This document shows, in pieces, positions 17,301 through 24,621 of a DNA stretch of 31,704 nucleotides. The translations under genes were made by a program, and so were the position numbers. This DNA comes from CALAED01 sp937891035 (lineage in GTDB: Bacteria > Actinomycetota > Actinomycetes > Streptosporangiales > Streptosporangiaceae). The number at the start of each line of letters is the position of its first letter. Within the stretch, counting starts at the first letter, position 1. The stretch is taken from the NCBI GenBank assembly GCA_035642125.1, contig DASQSZ010000145.1, positions 1 through 31,704 on the forward strand. The letters are read 5' to 3'. The notes beneath the pieces are model-generated. The model saw nothing but the letters and a program-made list of their open reading frames with translations. It was not told the origin of the DNA and made no database searches.

Positions 17301-17938
17301 TGGGCCTGCTGTCGTCCGGGCATCTGGTCGAGGTGGGCCGGGCCGACCTCGTCGCCGAATACATCGGGCAGACGGCCCCCAAGGTGCGGGCGGCGGTCGA
17401 GCGCGCGCTCGGCGGGGTGCTGTTCATCGATGAGGCGTACGCGCTCACCCCGGCCGACCCTCATCGCGACTTCGGGCATGAGGCGATCGCCGAGATGCTC
17501 AAGCTCATGGAGGAGGAGCGAGCCGACCTTGTCGTGATCGTCGCCGGCTACGAGCGGGAGATGGCGCGGTTCCTCGAATTCAATCCGGGAGTCGCCGCCC
17601 GCTTCCCGACCGTGCTCCGGTTCCCCGACTACTCCGATGACGAGTTGGTCGCCATTTATGAGTTCTTGGCGGCGGAAGCCGGGTTCACCCTCGAGCCGGG
17701 GACGCTGGACGGCGTCCGGCGGCTGCTGCGCACAGAGGCGCGCGGCTCATCGTTCGGCAACGCCCGCCTCGTGCGCAACCTGCTTGAACGATCCATCGCC
17801 AGGCAGGCACAGCGCATCACCACGCATGCCGGCCGGGTCGCGGGCGAGGAGGTCCGCCGGCTGCGTCCGGAGGACCTGCCCGGCCTCACTTCGCCGGACC
17901 CGCGGGAGGCGGGTGGCCGCTACGGCCCGTACCTCTGA
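14369..17938 (+). CDS. Triple-module AAA+ ATPase with two CbxX/CfqX (CbbX/SpoVK-type) modules
   Basis: An 1189-residue protein. Residues 1-400 are helical and unrecognised. Module 1 has a P-loop GPDGTGKG at 423-430 (Gly where Ser/Thr is usual) and a VVNDLDRL strand. Module 2 has an intact P-loop GKPGIGKT at 684-691, but its Walker B ends in Asp747-Asp748 instead of Asp-Glu and Cys802 sits where an Arg finger is expected. Module 3 has GNPGTAKT at 958-965, Asp1021-Glu1022, the pore-type YIGQT and Arg1078, the intact set except one Gly to Ala. Modules 2 and 3 are close paralogues spaced 274 residues apart. CbbX relatives remodel protein complexes by threading. The TTG at 14369 has GGGAG five bases upstream and an in-frame stop lies at 14354. 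The function is unknown. Confidence 0.9.
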   Translation: MNGPRLPEHLELLLTEEPVLDVYAYGPWRVPDGLYERVRERARAFEADERTLPLTRPLSAFYSDDTSVTGAEMWSLLTFLLGASAVRGGSRGDIDYELLNGFLAKPDPPVRDPVSWFSQGGRFRPPGLWLVEPAGTDRERRALMYELARECLEVFDGIEPLDERRRALAAMHDGRANDPSRREQDLSAPDGDLERLWAEDAAEATLAALPELTGVLGYLEWACAGFIAAHERLAGSVPDGDPLDVAVARLLLQAEVKEIPAEVAIALGAARYEAVTDRLRAVRETYSAEAWQTEIRSWLARGLVAGEAEACRVWLDMAVRVTGAVQGLPDTATQPRTKVPVRAFQTDLRRLFQDRRPAVINPFAAKLAAADGRARPSERRPDGAGSEPADQIVGQPELAAAVRDAIAASGRPGGAPVRLLLAGPDGTGKGTAVAVLERALIDAGVIREGYWISDQVFPTLQLSDAILWFQARVRECAEGRVLLVVNDLDRLLGYERCGLAVIEELRRLLSRHPRLHVVALCGPGGDERVFDVNPALVRELRVARTGEFGEAQFGELFRRAVGRRGAVVGAEAARTAGVLLTRTPPLLNLRGARLVEYLTEQCVAAARARAAAQPEVTTADLPQRLTLGGAAAEFDPQAELDDCAGIDSVKREVALLVAEAKAARMRREAGMPVAAWPRHLVFTGKPGIGKTMVARIIGRMFADIGALSSGHLVEVDRADLVGEYTSESGPKVRRAIERALGGVLCVDDAHTLARADSPRNAEAIEVLLASLQAHQGDLIVVLTGPDAEVNGLLKGDAELAACFSKVVRFPDLTADDLVKVFARKAADAHFALHDGVLDKVRTLVQTAARGPAFSNARLMSHLLDRAVAMQARRVLEDDVVDEGESLDELLVEDIPDALTAGGAIDLPDDPIAEIDRLIGLDAVKREVKLLVAEAKAEQMRRDAGIPIAAPARHMVFTGNPGTAKTTIARLIAAVYAKLGLLSSGHLVEVGRADLVAEYIGQTAPKVRAAVERALGGVLFIDEAYALTPADPHRDFGHEAIAEMLKLMEEERADLVVIVAGYEREMARFLEFNPGVAARFPTVLRFPDYSDDELVAIYEFLAAEAGFTLEPGTLDGVRRLLRTEARGSSFGNARLVRNLLERSIARQAQRITTHAGRVAGEEVRRLRPEDLPGLTSPDPREAGGRYGPYL

Positions 17939-17952
17939 TCCCGCGGTTGGGC

Positions 17953-19110
17953 TCAGCCCTTCGTCACCACGCTCCTGGGGACGGGCTCGTCCTCCTTGAT
18001 CGCGTCGAAGAGCCGCCCGGCCTTGTTCGAGTCCCACCGGACGTACGAACCGGCGGCGGGCGATGAGCCGAACCCGGCGATCGGCACCGTGGTCGTCACC
18101 GCGTCGCCCTTGGTCACCCCGCGCATGCCCCAGGCGAAACCGATCAGGTTGTGAAGGTGGTCGCGCTCGTCGACGGCGAAGTGTTCGGTCGCGCGCAGCG
18201 CAAGCGGCCAGATCCGGAACGGGTTGAACAGCGTGCCGGGGCTGGTGGCCTTGGCGACGAGCGCGGCGAGGACCTGGCGCTGGTGCTGCACCCGTGCGAG
18301 GTCGCCCTCGGCGAACGCCTTGCGGCTGCGGACGTAGCCGAGCGCCTCCCCGCCGTCCAGCTCCTGGCAGCCCGCCTTGAGGTCGAGCCCGGCCTGCGGG
18401 TCTCTGACCGGCTGCTTGATGCACATGTTCACGCCGCCGACCGCGTCGACCATGCCGACGAAGCCGGCGAACCCGATCTCGGCGTAGTGGTCGATGTGCA
18501 CGCCCGTGGCGCCCTCGACCGTACGGAGCAGCAGCCGCGGCCCGCCGAACGCGTAGGCCGCGTTGAGCTTGTTGGAGCCGTGACCGGGGATCGGCACGAA
18601 CGAGTCGCGGGGGAGGCTGACGAGGGTGGTGCCGCCGGCGCCCATGTGCAACAGCATCATCGAGTCGGTCCGCCGGCCGGCGGCCGAGCCGGTCCTGAGC
18701 TTCCTGCGCTGGGCCTTGGAAAGACCCGCACGGCTGTCGGAGCCCACGATCAGCCAGTTGGTGCCGGGCGTGTCTCCGGGCCGTCCCTCATAGTCGCCGA
18801 GCGCGTTCACGCGCTGCAGCCGGGAGTCCAGGTAGAGGTAGCCGACGACGAGCAGGGCGACGAGGACGAGCGCGACGATCAGGAGCCGACGGCCCCATCG
18901 GCGACGCCGCCTGACCCGTCCCCGCCGCGGCGGCGCGGCACGCCTGTCGTCATAGGGACGGTCCGCATAGGGATCGGCATAGGGATCGTCGTACGGATCC
19001 GCGTAGGGGGGATACCGCGGGTCTGCCTGGGCGGGGGGTAGCACGGACGTGCGCGGCTGCGGCGGCCGCTCCTGTCCCCCGCGGGTCCATCCCTCGGGCC
19101 ATTTTTCCAT
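17953..19110 (-). CDS. LytR-CpsA-Psr (LCP) family cell-wall glycopolymer ligase
   Basis: A 385-residue membrane-anchored LCP protein. A disordered cytoplasmic tail with repeated DPY units (38-55) and a poly-Arg stretch precedes one helix at 76-94. The extracytoplasmic catalytic domain shows NWLIVGSDSRAG, RRTDSMMLLHM, SLPRDSFVPI and YVRSRKAF, with the Asp and Arg residues that bind the pyrophosphate of lipid-linked glycans. LCP enzymes attach teichoic acids, arabinogalactan or capsule to peptidoglycan. The ATG at 19110 has only a weak AGG/GAG site. It diverges from an ABC exporter gene and converges on the AAA+ gene, 14 bases away, so it stands alone. Confidence 0.93.
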   Translation of the reverse strand: MEKWPEGWTRGGQERPPQPRTSVLPPAQADPRYPPYADPYDDPYADPYADRPYDDRRAAPPRRGRVRRRRRWGRRLLIVALVLVALLVVGYLYLDSRLQRVNALGDYEGRPGDTPGTNWLIVGSDSRAGLSKAQRRKLRTGSAAGRRTDSMMLLHMGAGGTTLVSLPRDSFVPIPGHGSNKLNAAYAFGGPRLLLRTVEGATGVHIDHYAEIGFAGFVGMVDAVGGVNMCIKQPVRDPQAGLDLKAGCQELDGGEALGYVRSRKAFAEGDLARVQHQRQVLAALVAKATSPGTLFNPFRIWPLALRATEHFAVDERDHLHNLIGFAWGMRGVTKGDAVTTTVPIAGFGSSPAAGSYVRWDSNKAGRLFDAIKEDEPVPRSVVTKG

Positions 19111-19268
19111 GTTCTCAACCTAATTAACGATGGGCGTCCGGTCTGCGGATTCCTGGCACAAGTGACGGCAAGCAATCTATCGACCGCGCAACGCGAAAAT
19201 CGGACGAAGGATCTATATGAGCTGATGCACACTCGCACTTGATGGTTCGCGCGACCCGAGGGGTCCGG

Positions 19269-21305
19269 ATGGGTGCACGCCTGCGAAGTCTTGTCCGGCT
19301 CGCTCAGGTGATCGGTCGCGTCGGGGGTTTCGGCCGCGTCGTACGCCGTGGGCTGACCGGCGGCGAGCGGCCCGCCCCCGAGCCGGTCGACCTGGGGGAG
19401 CTGGCCGAACACCGGTGGACGGCGAAGAGCGCGGAGCTCGCGGAGACCCAGCTGAGCACCGTGGCCCGGCGGCTGCCCGCGCTGATCTCCCAGGCCATCA
19501 AGCTGGCGTGGCGGGCGAGCCGGCTGGACACGGCGGCCACGCTCGGGCTCAATCTGGCGGCTGGGGTCTTCATGGCGTTCGGCCTACTCGCCATCACCGG
19601 CGTGCTCACCGCCTTGTTCGCCGCCGGCCCGACGCCGGAACGGGTCCGGGCGGCGCTGCCGTCGCTGCTGTTCGTCGGCGCGGCGACGGCGCTGCGGGCC
19701 GGCCTGCAGGCGCTGGCCGGCTGGGCGCAGGCGCGGGTGCGGCCCAAGGTGGACCGCATCGTCGAGATCCGGATGTACGAGCTGACCACGTCGGTAGACC
19801 TGGCCGCACTGGACGACTCGGACTTCTTGGACGATCTGAAGCGGGCCGAGGGACGCGGCATGATGGCCGCCCCGATGATGGTTCAGCACACGGTCGATGT
19901 GCTGACCGGCCTCGTGGGCCTGGTCGCCGCGGCCGGCACGCTCGGCGTGTTGCATCCGTTGCTGCTGCCGTTACTGCTGCTGACCGCGGTGCCGGAGGGC
20001 TGGGCGGCGGTGCGGACGGCCAGGATGCGCTATCTGACGATGGTCGCCCTCGTCAACGTCGACCGCCGCAAATGGGTCCTTTCGGATCTGATGGCCGATC
20101 GCCGGCATGCCGCTGAGATCCGGTCGTTCACGATGCGCGGCTTCTTGCTGAAGCAGTTCGAGCGCCTCGCCGCCTACCAGCGGGACGTCGAGCTCGACCT
20201 GGCCAGGCGGCAGGCGCTCGCCCGGGTGTACGGCGACATCCTGCAGGGCGTCGCCACCGCCGGGGTCTACGTGGCACTCGGCCTGATGCTATGGGCGGGC
20301 GCGGTCCCGCTGGCGGTGGCCGGCACTGCGGTGCTGGCCATCAGATCCGGGCAGTCCTCGCTCGTGAACCTCGTCTACGCGACCAATCGGTGCTACGAGG
20401 AGGGCCTGTACTTCGGGGACTATCTCGAATTCATCGCGGCGGCGGAGCAGCGGATCCCGGTGGCGACCGCGGGCGGGACGGCGCCGCGCGCCATGCCCGG
20501 CGGGTTCGAGCGCATCGTCGTCGAGAACGTGACGTTCACCTATCCGGGCGCCGACACCCGGTCCCTGGCCGGGGTCTCGCTCGAACTGTGCCGCGGCGAG
20601 GTCGTCGCGCTGGTCGGCGAGAACGGCTCGGGCAAGACGACGCTCGCCAAGATCCTGGCGGGCCTGTACCACCCGGACGGCGGCGACGTCCGGTGGGACG
20701 AGGTCTCGCTGCGTGACGTCGATCCAGACGCGCTCCGCGCGCACATCGCGGTCATCGCCCAGGAGTACACGCACTGGCCGATGACCGCCCGGCAGAACAT
20801 CACCATGGGCAAGCTCGCCACCGGCGAGGACGGCGCCACCGAACGGGCGATGCGGCGGGCCGCGGCGGACTCTGGAGCCGACGAGGTCATCACGGAGCTG
20901 GCGCGGGGATATGACACCTTCCTCGACCGTCGCTTCGCCGGCGGCGCCGAGCTGTCCGGGGGACAGTGGCAGCGGCTGGCGGTGGCGCGCGGCTTCTACC
21001 GCGACGCGCCGCTGCTGATCTGCGACGAGCCGAGCGCCGCGCTCGACGCCCGCGCCGAGCACGCGCTGTTCGAACGGATCCGGGCGCACGCCGACGGCCG
21101 CACGGTGCTGCTCATCACCCACCGGATGGCCAGCGTCCAGCACGCCGACCGGATCTATGTGCTCGACCATGGCCGGGTGATCGAGGAAGGCGATCACGAC
21201 CGGCTGGTCGCGGCGGGCGGCCTTTACGCGGAGCTCTTCGGCCTTCAGGCGTCGGCCTACGGGCGGTATCGCCAGGCGCCGGTCGAGGATGCGCCGTCGG
21301 CCTGA
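19269..21305 (+). CDS. ABC exporter, fused permease-ATPase
   Basis: A 678-residue half-transporter that should work as a homodimer. Membrane helices lie in roughly residues 90-370, followed by the ATPase with Walker A GENGSGKTT at 450-458, signature LSGGQWQRLAVARG, Walker B LLICDEPSAALD and LLITHRM. About 85 residues precede the first helix (AATLGLNLAAGVFMAFGLL), longer than in most exporters. I favour the ATG at 19269 because GAGGGG lies five bases upstream; an ATG at 19242 would add nine residues without a ribosome site. It is separate from the LCP gene on the other strand. The cargo is unknown; lipid or peptide export is typical of the family. Confidence 0.88.
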   Translation: MGARLRSLVRLAQVIGRVGGFGRVVRRGLTGGERPAPEPVDLGELAEHRWTAKSAELAETQLSTVARRLPALISQAIKLAWRASRLDTAATLGLNLAAGVFMAFGLLAITGVLTALFAAGPTPERVRAALPSLLFVGAATALRAGLQALAGWAQARVRPKVDRIVEIRMYELTTSVDLAALDDSDFLDDLKRAEGRGMMAAPMMVQHTVDVLTGLVGLVAAAGTLGVLHPLLLPLLLLTAVPEGWAAVRTARMRYLTMVALVNVDRRKWVLSDLMADRRHAAEIRSFTMRGFLLKQFERLAAYQRDVELDLARRQALARVYGDILQGVATAGVYVALGLMLWAGAVPLAVAGTAVLAIRSGQSSLVNLVYATNRCYEEGLYFGDYLEFIAAAEQRIPVATAGGTAPRAMPGGFERIVVENVTFTYPGADTRSLAGVSLELCRGEVVALVGENGSGKTTLAKILAGLYHPDGGDVRWDEVSLRDVDPDALRAHIAVIAQEYTHWPMTARQNITMGKLATGEDGATERAMRRAAADSGADEVITELARGYDTFLDRRFAGGAELSGGQWQRLAVARGFYRDAPLLICDEPSAALDARAEHALFERIRAHADGRTVLLITHRMASVQHADRIYVLDHGRVIEEGDHDRLVAAGGLYAELFGLQASAYGRYRQAPVEDAPSA

Positions 21306-21306
21306 A

Positions 21307-21326
21307 GTCAGGCGCCCGCCCCTGAC
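21307..21326 (+). terminator. Hairpin GTCAGG / CCTGAC after the exporter gene
   Basis: Arms of 6 bp at 21307-21312 and 21321-21326 enclose an 8-base loop, starting directly after the exporter stop. The stem is short, so this is only a candidate terminator. Confidence 0.4.
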
Positions 21327-21526
21327 GGTCGCCCTGACAGCGAGGCAGCCGGCGAGTGGCCTGATGTGGCCGTGGGTCGCGGTCATGGCCGGGGTGGCGG
21401 CGGGGGCCGTGGCGGGGCCGGGTCGCGCCGCGCCATTGGCCGGTCTTTTACGTGTCTGGGGGGCGGCCTGCCGCGCCATCGGGAACTGCTCTCCGTAAGG
21501 ACATGAATGCGGAGGGTGTTGAGACA

Positions 21527-21679
21527 GTGAAAAAATATGCCAAATGGGGTGCAATTGCCTTCGCGTTGTGGTATGTGCTCACCCGGCCGGCGGGGGCTGC
21601 TAACATGATCCACGGCGCGCTGGGCGAGCTATCGGACGCCGCTGGTTCACTATCACAGTTCATGAACCATCTCGTTTGA
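21527..21679 (+). CDS. Small membrane protein of unknown function, 50 residues, first of a pair
   Basis: A 50-residue protein with a Lys-rich start, one hydrophobic segment (WGAIAFALWYVLTRP) and an amphipathic tail ending SLSQFMNHLV. It closely resembles the next protein, and the alignment of their starts led me to the GTG at 21527. GGAGGG lies 10 bases upstream; ATG codons further up (21503) are possible and would add eight residues. The Ala-Ala-Asn that follows the hydrophobic stretch in both could be a signal-peptidase site, leaving a 26-residue secreted peptide, or the segment may stay as an anchor. I do not recognise a named family. Confidence 0.75.
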   Translation: MKKYAKWGAIAFALWYVLTRPAGAANMIHGALGELSDAAGSLSQFMNHLV

Positions 21680-21828
21680 TCCGGTTCCCGCCTGGCCGTT
21701 TGCTATGGCCCGCCCGAGGGGGACGGGTTTCTGACCCGGTACGCCACATGAAAGTCTCTTTGCGAGAGGGCACACTGGGGCACAAACACTTGGTCAGTGT
21801 GTCATGCGGTACACAGGGACGGGCGCTG

Positions 21829-21984
21829 ATGTTGAAGAAGAACATGAAGTACATTGCCATCGCGTTTGTGCTGTTCTATCTGTTCAGCCAGCCGGGCAAC
21901 GCGGCCAACGTGGTCAACAACGCGTTCTCTCTGCTCGGTGACGCGGGCAACTCGCTCGCCCAGTTCGTGAACCAGCTCGGATAG
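21829..21984 (+). CDS. Small membrane protein of unknown function, 51 residues, second of a pair
   Basis: A 51-residue protein starting with the ATG of MLKKNMKYIAIAF. It has a Lys-rich head, hydrophobic YIAIAFVLFYLF, then SQPGNAANVV and an amphipathic tail ending SLAQFVNQLG. About half the residues match the protein at 21527-21679, including the positively charged head, IAF core, Pro and AAN turn, and QF-N-L end. The upstream AGGGACGG is a weak ribosome site. The 149 bases between the two genes contain no other frame I can support, so the pair could be one transcript. It could be an anchor subunit, a secreted peptide or a membrane-active toxin-like peptide; sequence alone does not decide. Confidence 0.8.
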   Translation: MLKKNMKYIAIAFVLFYLFSQPGNAANVVNNAFSLLGDAGNSLAQFVNQLG

Positions 21985-22032
21985 TTCGGCCGGTCGCGCC
22001 GCCGGGTCCGCCCCTCCAGGCGTCGGCCCGGT

Positions 22033-22052
22033 GGCGCCGCACCGCCGGCGCC
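22033..22052 (+). terminator. GC hairpin after the microprotein pair
   Basis: GGCGCC at 22033-22038 and 22047-22052 can pair around an 8-base loop, 49 bases after the stop. Both arms are self-palindromic and the region is GC-rich, so it may form by chance. Confidence 0.25.
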
Positions 22053-22109
22053 GGTCTCGAGCGGCCGAACGGCGCGACTTCACCGCGGGGGCAACCCTAG
22101 GATCGAAGC

Positions 22110-22610
22110 ATGTCTGTTTTCGACGTGAAGATCGAGAGCCTGCGGGGCGGTTCCGCCGACCTCGGCCGATATCAGGGCACCGCGATGCTCATCGTGAACG
22201 TCGCGTCCCGATGTGGTCTCACCCCGCAGTACGAAGGGCTCGAACGGCTGCACGAGCGCTACGCCGCCCGCGGCTTCACCGTCCTCGGCGTGCCCTGCAA
22301 CCAGTTCGCCGGTCAGGAGCCGGGGACCGCCGATGAGATCGCCGAGTTCTGCTCGACGACGTACGGCGTCACGTTTCCCATGACGGAGAAGGTCGACGTC
22401 AACGGGGCGAGCCGGCATCCGCTCTACGATCTTCTCGTCGACACCCCGGACGCCACCGGTCACGTCGGAGACATCAGGTGGAACTTCGAAAAGTTCCTCA
22501 TCACCCCCGACGGCAAGGTCGCCGCCCGCTTCGCCCCACAGACGCAGCCGGAGTCAGCCGAGATCATCAGTGCCGTCGAACGGGCGCTCCCCAAGGCGCC
22601 GCCCCTTTAG
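22110..22610 (+). CDS. Glutathione peroxidase-family thiol peroxidase
   Basis: A 166-residue Cys-type peroxidase that reduces hydrogen or lipid peroxides. The peroxidatic Cys35 lies in NVASRCGLT, the catalytic Gln69 in CNQFAGQEP, and the Trp-Asn pair in RWNFEKF; Cys81 is a likely resolving Cys. Actinobacteria make mycothiol, so thioredoxin or mycothiol rather than glutathione is the likely reductant. There is no signal peptide. The ATG at 22110 has only a modest AGGATCGAAG upstream. It reads in the same direction as the HTH gene that follows, but that gene has its own promoter. Confidence 0.95.
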   Translation: MSVFDVKIESLRGGSADLGRYQGTAMLIVNVASRCGLTPQYEGLERLHERYAARGFTVLGVPCNQFAGQEPGTADEIAEFCSTTYGVTFPMTEKVDVNGASRHPLYDLLVDTPDATGHVGDIRWNFEKFLITPDGKVAARFAPQTQPESAEIISAVERALPKAPPL

Positions 22611-22612
22611 AC

Positions 22613-22641
22613 TTGTCTAAAGGTTTAGGTACAGCTAATCT
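22613..22641 (+). promoter_or_regulatory. Probable sigma-70-type promoter before the HTH gene
   Basis: TTGTCT at 22613-22618, a 17-base spacer and TAATCT at 22636-22641 form a standard -35/-10 pair in a locally AT-rich stretch that starts 3 bases after the peroxidase stop. The ATG lies 55 bases downstream. A small inverted repeat, CTAAA and TTTAG around GG (22617-22628), overlaps the -35 and spacer and could be an autoregulatory operator. Confidence 0.65.
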
Positions 22642-22695
22642 GGAAACAGTTCACGCACAGGCTCGATCCCGGCGACGTTCACGGGAGGACTTCCC

Positions 22696-22983
22696 ATGGC
22701 GCTAAGCCGACGCGGAAAAGACCGGCCGTCCTCCGTCGACGAGGAGACCATCGGTCTCCAGCAAGAGGTCGTCGACGAGATCACGTGGTACATGCGTGAA
22801 CACAAGGTGACGCGCTCCGACCTGGCCGGAGCCATGGGTGTGTCACCGGGGCGGGTGAGTCAGATCTTGTCCGGCGGTGAGAACCTCACATTGCGCACGC
22901 TCGGCAGCGTGGTCGCGGCGCTCGGCGCGCGGTTCGAGATCACCTTGCGTCCCGACGACGATTTCGTCACCGGCGCCCGCTGA
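22696..22983 (+). CDS. Small XRE-family helix-turn-helix regulator
   Basis: A 95-residue protein with one Cro/CI-type HTH. The recognition part reads RSDLAGAMGVSPGRVSQILSGGENLTLRTLGSVVAALG, close to HigA-type and other short XRE proteins. About 30 residues precede the domain. The ATG at 22696 follows GGGAGG at seven bases. It has a clean promoter with an inverted repeat across it, which suggests autoregulation. No toxin gene lies next to it, so an antitoxin role is not supported. Its target genes are unknown. Confidence 0.88.
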   Translation: MALSRRGKDRPSSVDEETIGLQQEVVDEITWYMREHKVTRSDLAGAMGVSPGRVSQILSGGENLTLRTLGSVVAALGARFEITLRPDDDFVTGAR

Positions 22984-23015
22984 CCGCGGGCCCCGCCGAC
23001 GGCGCCTCGGCCACC

Positions 23016-23041
23016 AGGGATCGCTAGGGATCGCTAGGGAT
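23016..23041. repeat. Short tandem repeat AGGGATCGCT
   Basis: Two exact 10-base units (23016-23025, 23026-23035) and a partial third (23036-23041) run across the stop codon of the minus-strand membrane protein. Unit number could vary and would move that protein's end. It is too short to suggest a recombination or CRISPR function. Confidence 0.7.
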
Positions 23042-23837
23042 GCGGTCTCAACTCGGCGACGGACCCGACCCGCGGCTCCCTGGTCGCGCCCGCGTAACCC
23101 TTCAGCCGGTAGAACCGGAAGCGGTAGGCGATGTCCAAAAGCCGTATCAGTTCCTGTTCGGCGTCATGTCTGAGCAGGGCGGCCAGCCGCATGAGATCGT
23201 CGCGATACCGCTCGTACCGCTCGTAGCGCCGCTCCCGCCTCGCCCGCGCACGCAACTCGGCGCGTACCTTGGCCGCCGACGCGCCGTCTTCGATGAACCT
23301 CACCATGTCCAGCCGGCCCTCGATCGCCTTGATGCGCGCGTCGAGCCGGGCGCTGCGGCGTTCGCGCGTCGGCAGCCGCTCCTTGACGGCGGCGTGATAG
23401 TACCGCGCCGCGGCCAGCAACTGATCCTGGTTCCACATCTGGTCGACCCGCGACTCGCACCAGGTGAGCCGGTCGTCGGCCATGGCCTGGTGCAGCCGGT
23501 CGAGCAGCAGGGCGAGTCCCAGTGTGGGCACCTCGGGTATCCGGCCGTGCCGTTCCTCAGGGCGGCGGCGTCCGATCCGTTCGATGTTGCTGAGCCACAA
23601 CCCGCTCGGTACGACGATGCCGAGCACGAAGGGCGGCACGACCCGCATCAGCGCGACGCCGGCGAAGGCGGCGATGGTCGAGGTGCCACTGGTCAGTGCC
23701 ACCGCGGCCAATGCCCACCAGCGGCTGGACGGGCCGAACAGCCGCCCCTCGCGGTGGCAGCGCAGGGCAAGGAAGACGCCGGCTGACACCCAGGCCAGCC
23801 CGAACGTGGTCACGATCCCCAAGAGCCCGTACGCCAT
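23034..23837 (-). CDS. Membrane protein of unknown function with a helical cytoplasmic tail
   Basis: A 267-residue protein, not recognised. Three hydrophobic helices are visible: YGLLGIVTTFGLAWVSAGVF at the N-terminus, then WWALAAVALTSGTS and a VVPPFVLGIVVPSGLWL segment. The remaining 170 residues are charged and helical, with Arg/Tyr-rich stretches (RRERRYERYERYRDDL) that may be a coiled coil. I start at the ATG at 23837, which has GGGAAGG upstream. A much longer open frame continues upstream to 24737 but runs through the repair gene in another frame and is not real. The gene lies 128 bases after ogt on the same strand and may be co-transcribed. Function unknown. Confidence 0.7.
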   Translation of the reverse strand: MAYGLLGIVTTFGLAWVSAGVFLALRCHREGRLFGPSSRWWALAAVALTSGTSTIAAFAGVALMRVVPPFVLGIVVPSGLWLSNIERIGRRRPEERHGRIPEVPTLGLALLLDRLHQAMADDRLTWCESRVDQMWNQDQLLAAARYYHAAVKERLPTRERRSARLDARIKAIEGRLDMVRFIEDGASAAKVRAELRARARRERRYERYERYRDDLMRLAALLRHDAEQELIRLLDIAYRFRFYRLKGYAGATREPRVGSVAELRPHP

Positions 23838-23965
23838 CCCGCGGCCTTCCCAATCGCATGCCCATCCCGGGGCATGGCGGAAATCGCCCTCATCGTCCCA
23901 AGGATCGCAAGTTTCCTCTAGCCGAAGGAGCGGACAGATGGGCGGCGCCGTCGGAGGGGGCGGGC

Positions 23966-24529
23966 TCAGGCCCCGCCAAGAGCGTGCGCCGGCCCCCGCC
24001 GCGGGTCCCAGTCGAGGGTAGCGGGCAGCGCGCCCTCCAAGGTGAGCAGCCACCTTTTGATCTCGATGCCGGACCCGCCGCTGTAGCCGCCGAGGCCGTT
24101 GCCGGCGACGACGCGATGGCACGGTACGACGATGGGGATCGGATTCGACCCCATGATCTGGCCGATCGCCCGCGCCGGCACCTCGGCGCCGCTGCGCTCG
24201 CCCAGCGCCCCGTAGGTCAGCACCCGCCCGTACGGCACGGTCGCGTGCAACGTGGCCAGCACGCGTCGCCGAAGCGGGGAGACGAGCCGCCAGTCGACCG
24301 GAACGGTGAATCGGGTCAGCTCGCCGGCGAAGTAGCTCGCGAGCTCCGCACACGCCGGCTCCGTCCGGCCGGGGTCGGCGGCGAGCGGCAGCCCGGTGGC
24401 GGCGGCGGCGCGCCGGCGGGCCGCGGGGGAGTCGCGGAAGCCGACCGAGGCGACTCCGGTCTCGGTCACGCCGACCAGCATCCGCCCAAGCGGCGTATCG
24501 ACCGCGCCGAGGGCAAGCGTTCCGGGCAC
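23966..24529 (-). CDS. ogt: Methylated-DNA-protein cysteine methyltransferase
   Basis: A 187-residue suicide DNA repair protein that removes alkyl groups from O6 of guanine onto its own Cys137, in the IPIVVPCHRVV motif. The upstream helix GRVLTYGALGE with the Arg/Tyr of the DNA-binding winged helix and the GGYSGG loop after the active site are intact. It has no AdaA domain, so it is the constitutive Ogt kind rather than Ada. The GTG at 24529 has GGAGGAGG at ideal spacing. Divergent from the membrane protein gene at 24622. Confidence 0.95.
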   Translation of the reverse strand: MPGTLALGAVDTPLGRMLVGVTETGVASVGFRDSPAARRRAAAATGLPLAADPGRTEPACAELASYFAGELTRFTVPVDWRLVSPLRRRVLATLHATVPYGRVLTYGALGERSGAEVPARAIGQIMGSNPIPIVVPCHRVVAGNGLGGYSGGSGIEIKRWLLTLEGALPATLDWDPRRGPAHALGGA

Positions 24530-24608
24530 CGAGCCTCCTCCGGGACATCCGGAATAGTTGCCACCATCCTACGGACGGGGGCGGGCGGAACCTGTGTACT
24601 GGCGGCGG

Positions 24609-24621
24609 TACGCTCGTTGAC
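24609..24621 (+). promoter_or_regulatory. TANNNT -10 element seven bases before a GTG start (possible leaderless mRNA)
   Basis: TACGCT at 24609-24614 is followed by seven bases and the GTG of the next gene. No purine-rich ribosome site exists upstream. This matches the actinobacterial leaderless arrangement, where transcription begins at the start codon. No clear -35 is visible. Confidence 0.45.

Noticed and set aside
14384..17479. Open frame of about 1000 codons antisense to the AAA+ gene
   Set aside because: The plus strand has clear P-loops and Walker B motifs; the antisense reading has no motifs and biased composition.
23016..23041. CRISPR or attachment-site repeat
   Set aside because: Only two and a half 10-base units without spacers, near no integrase or Cas gene.
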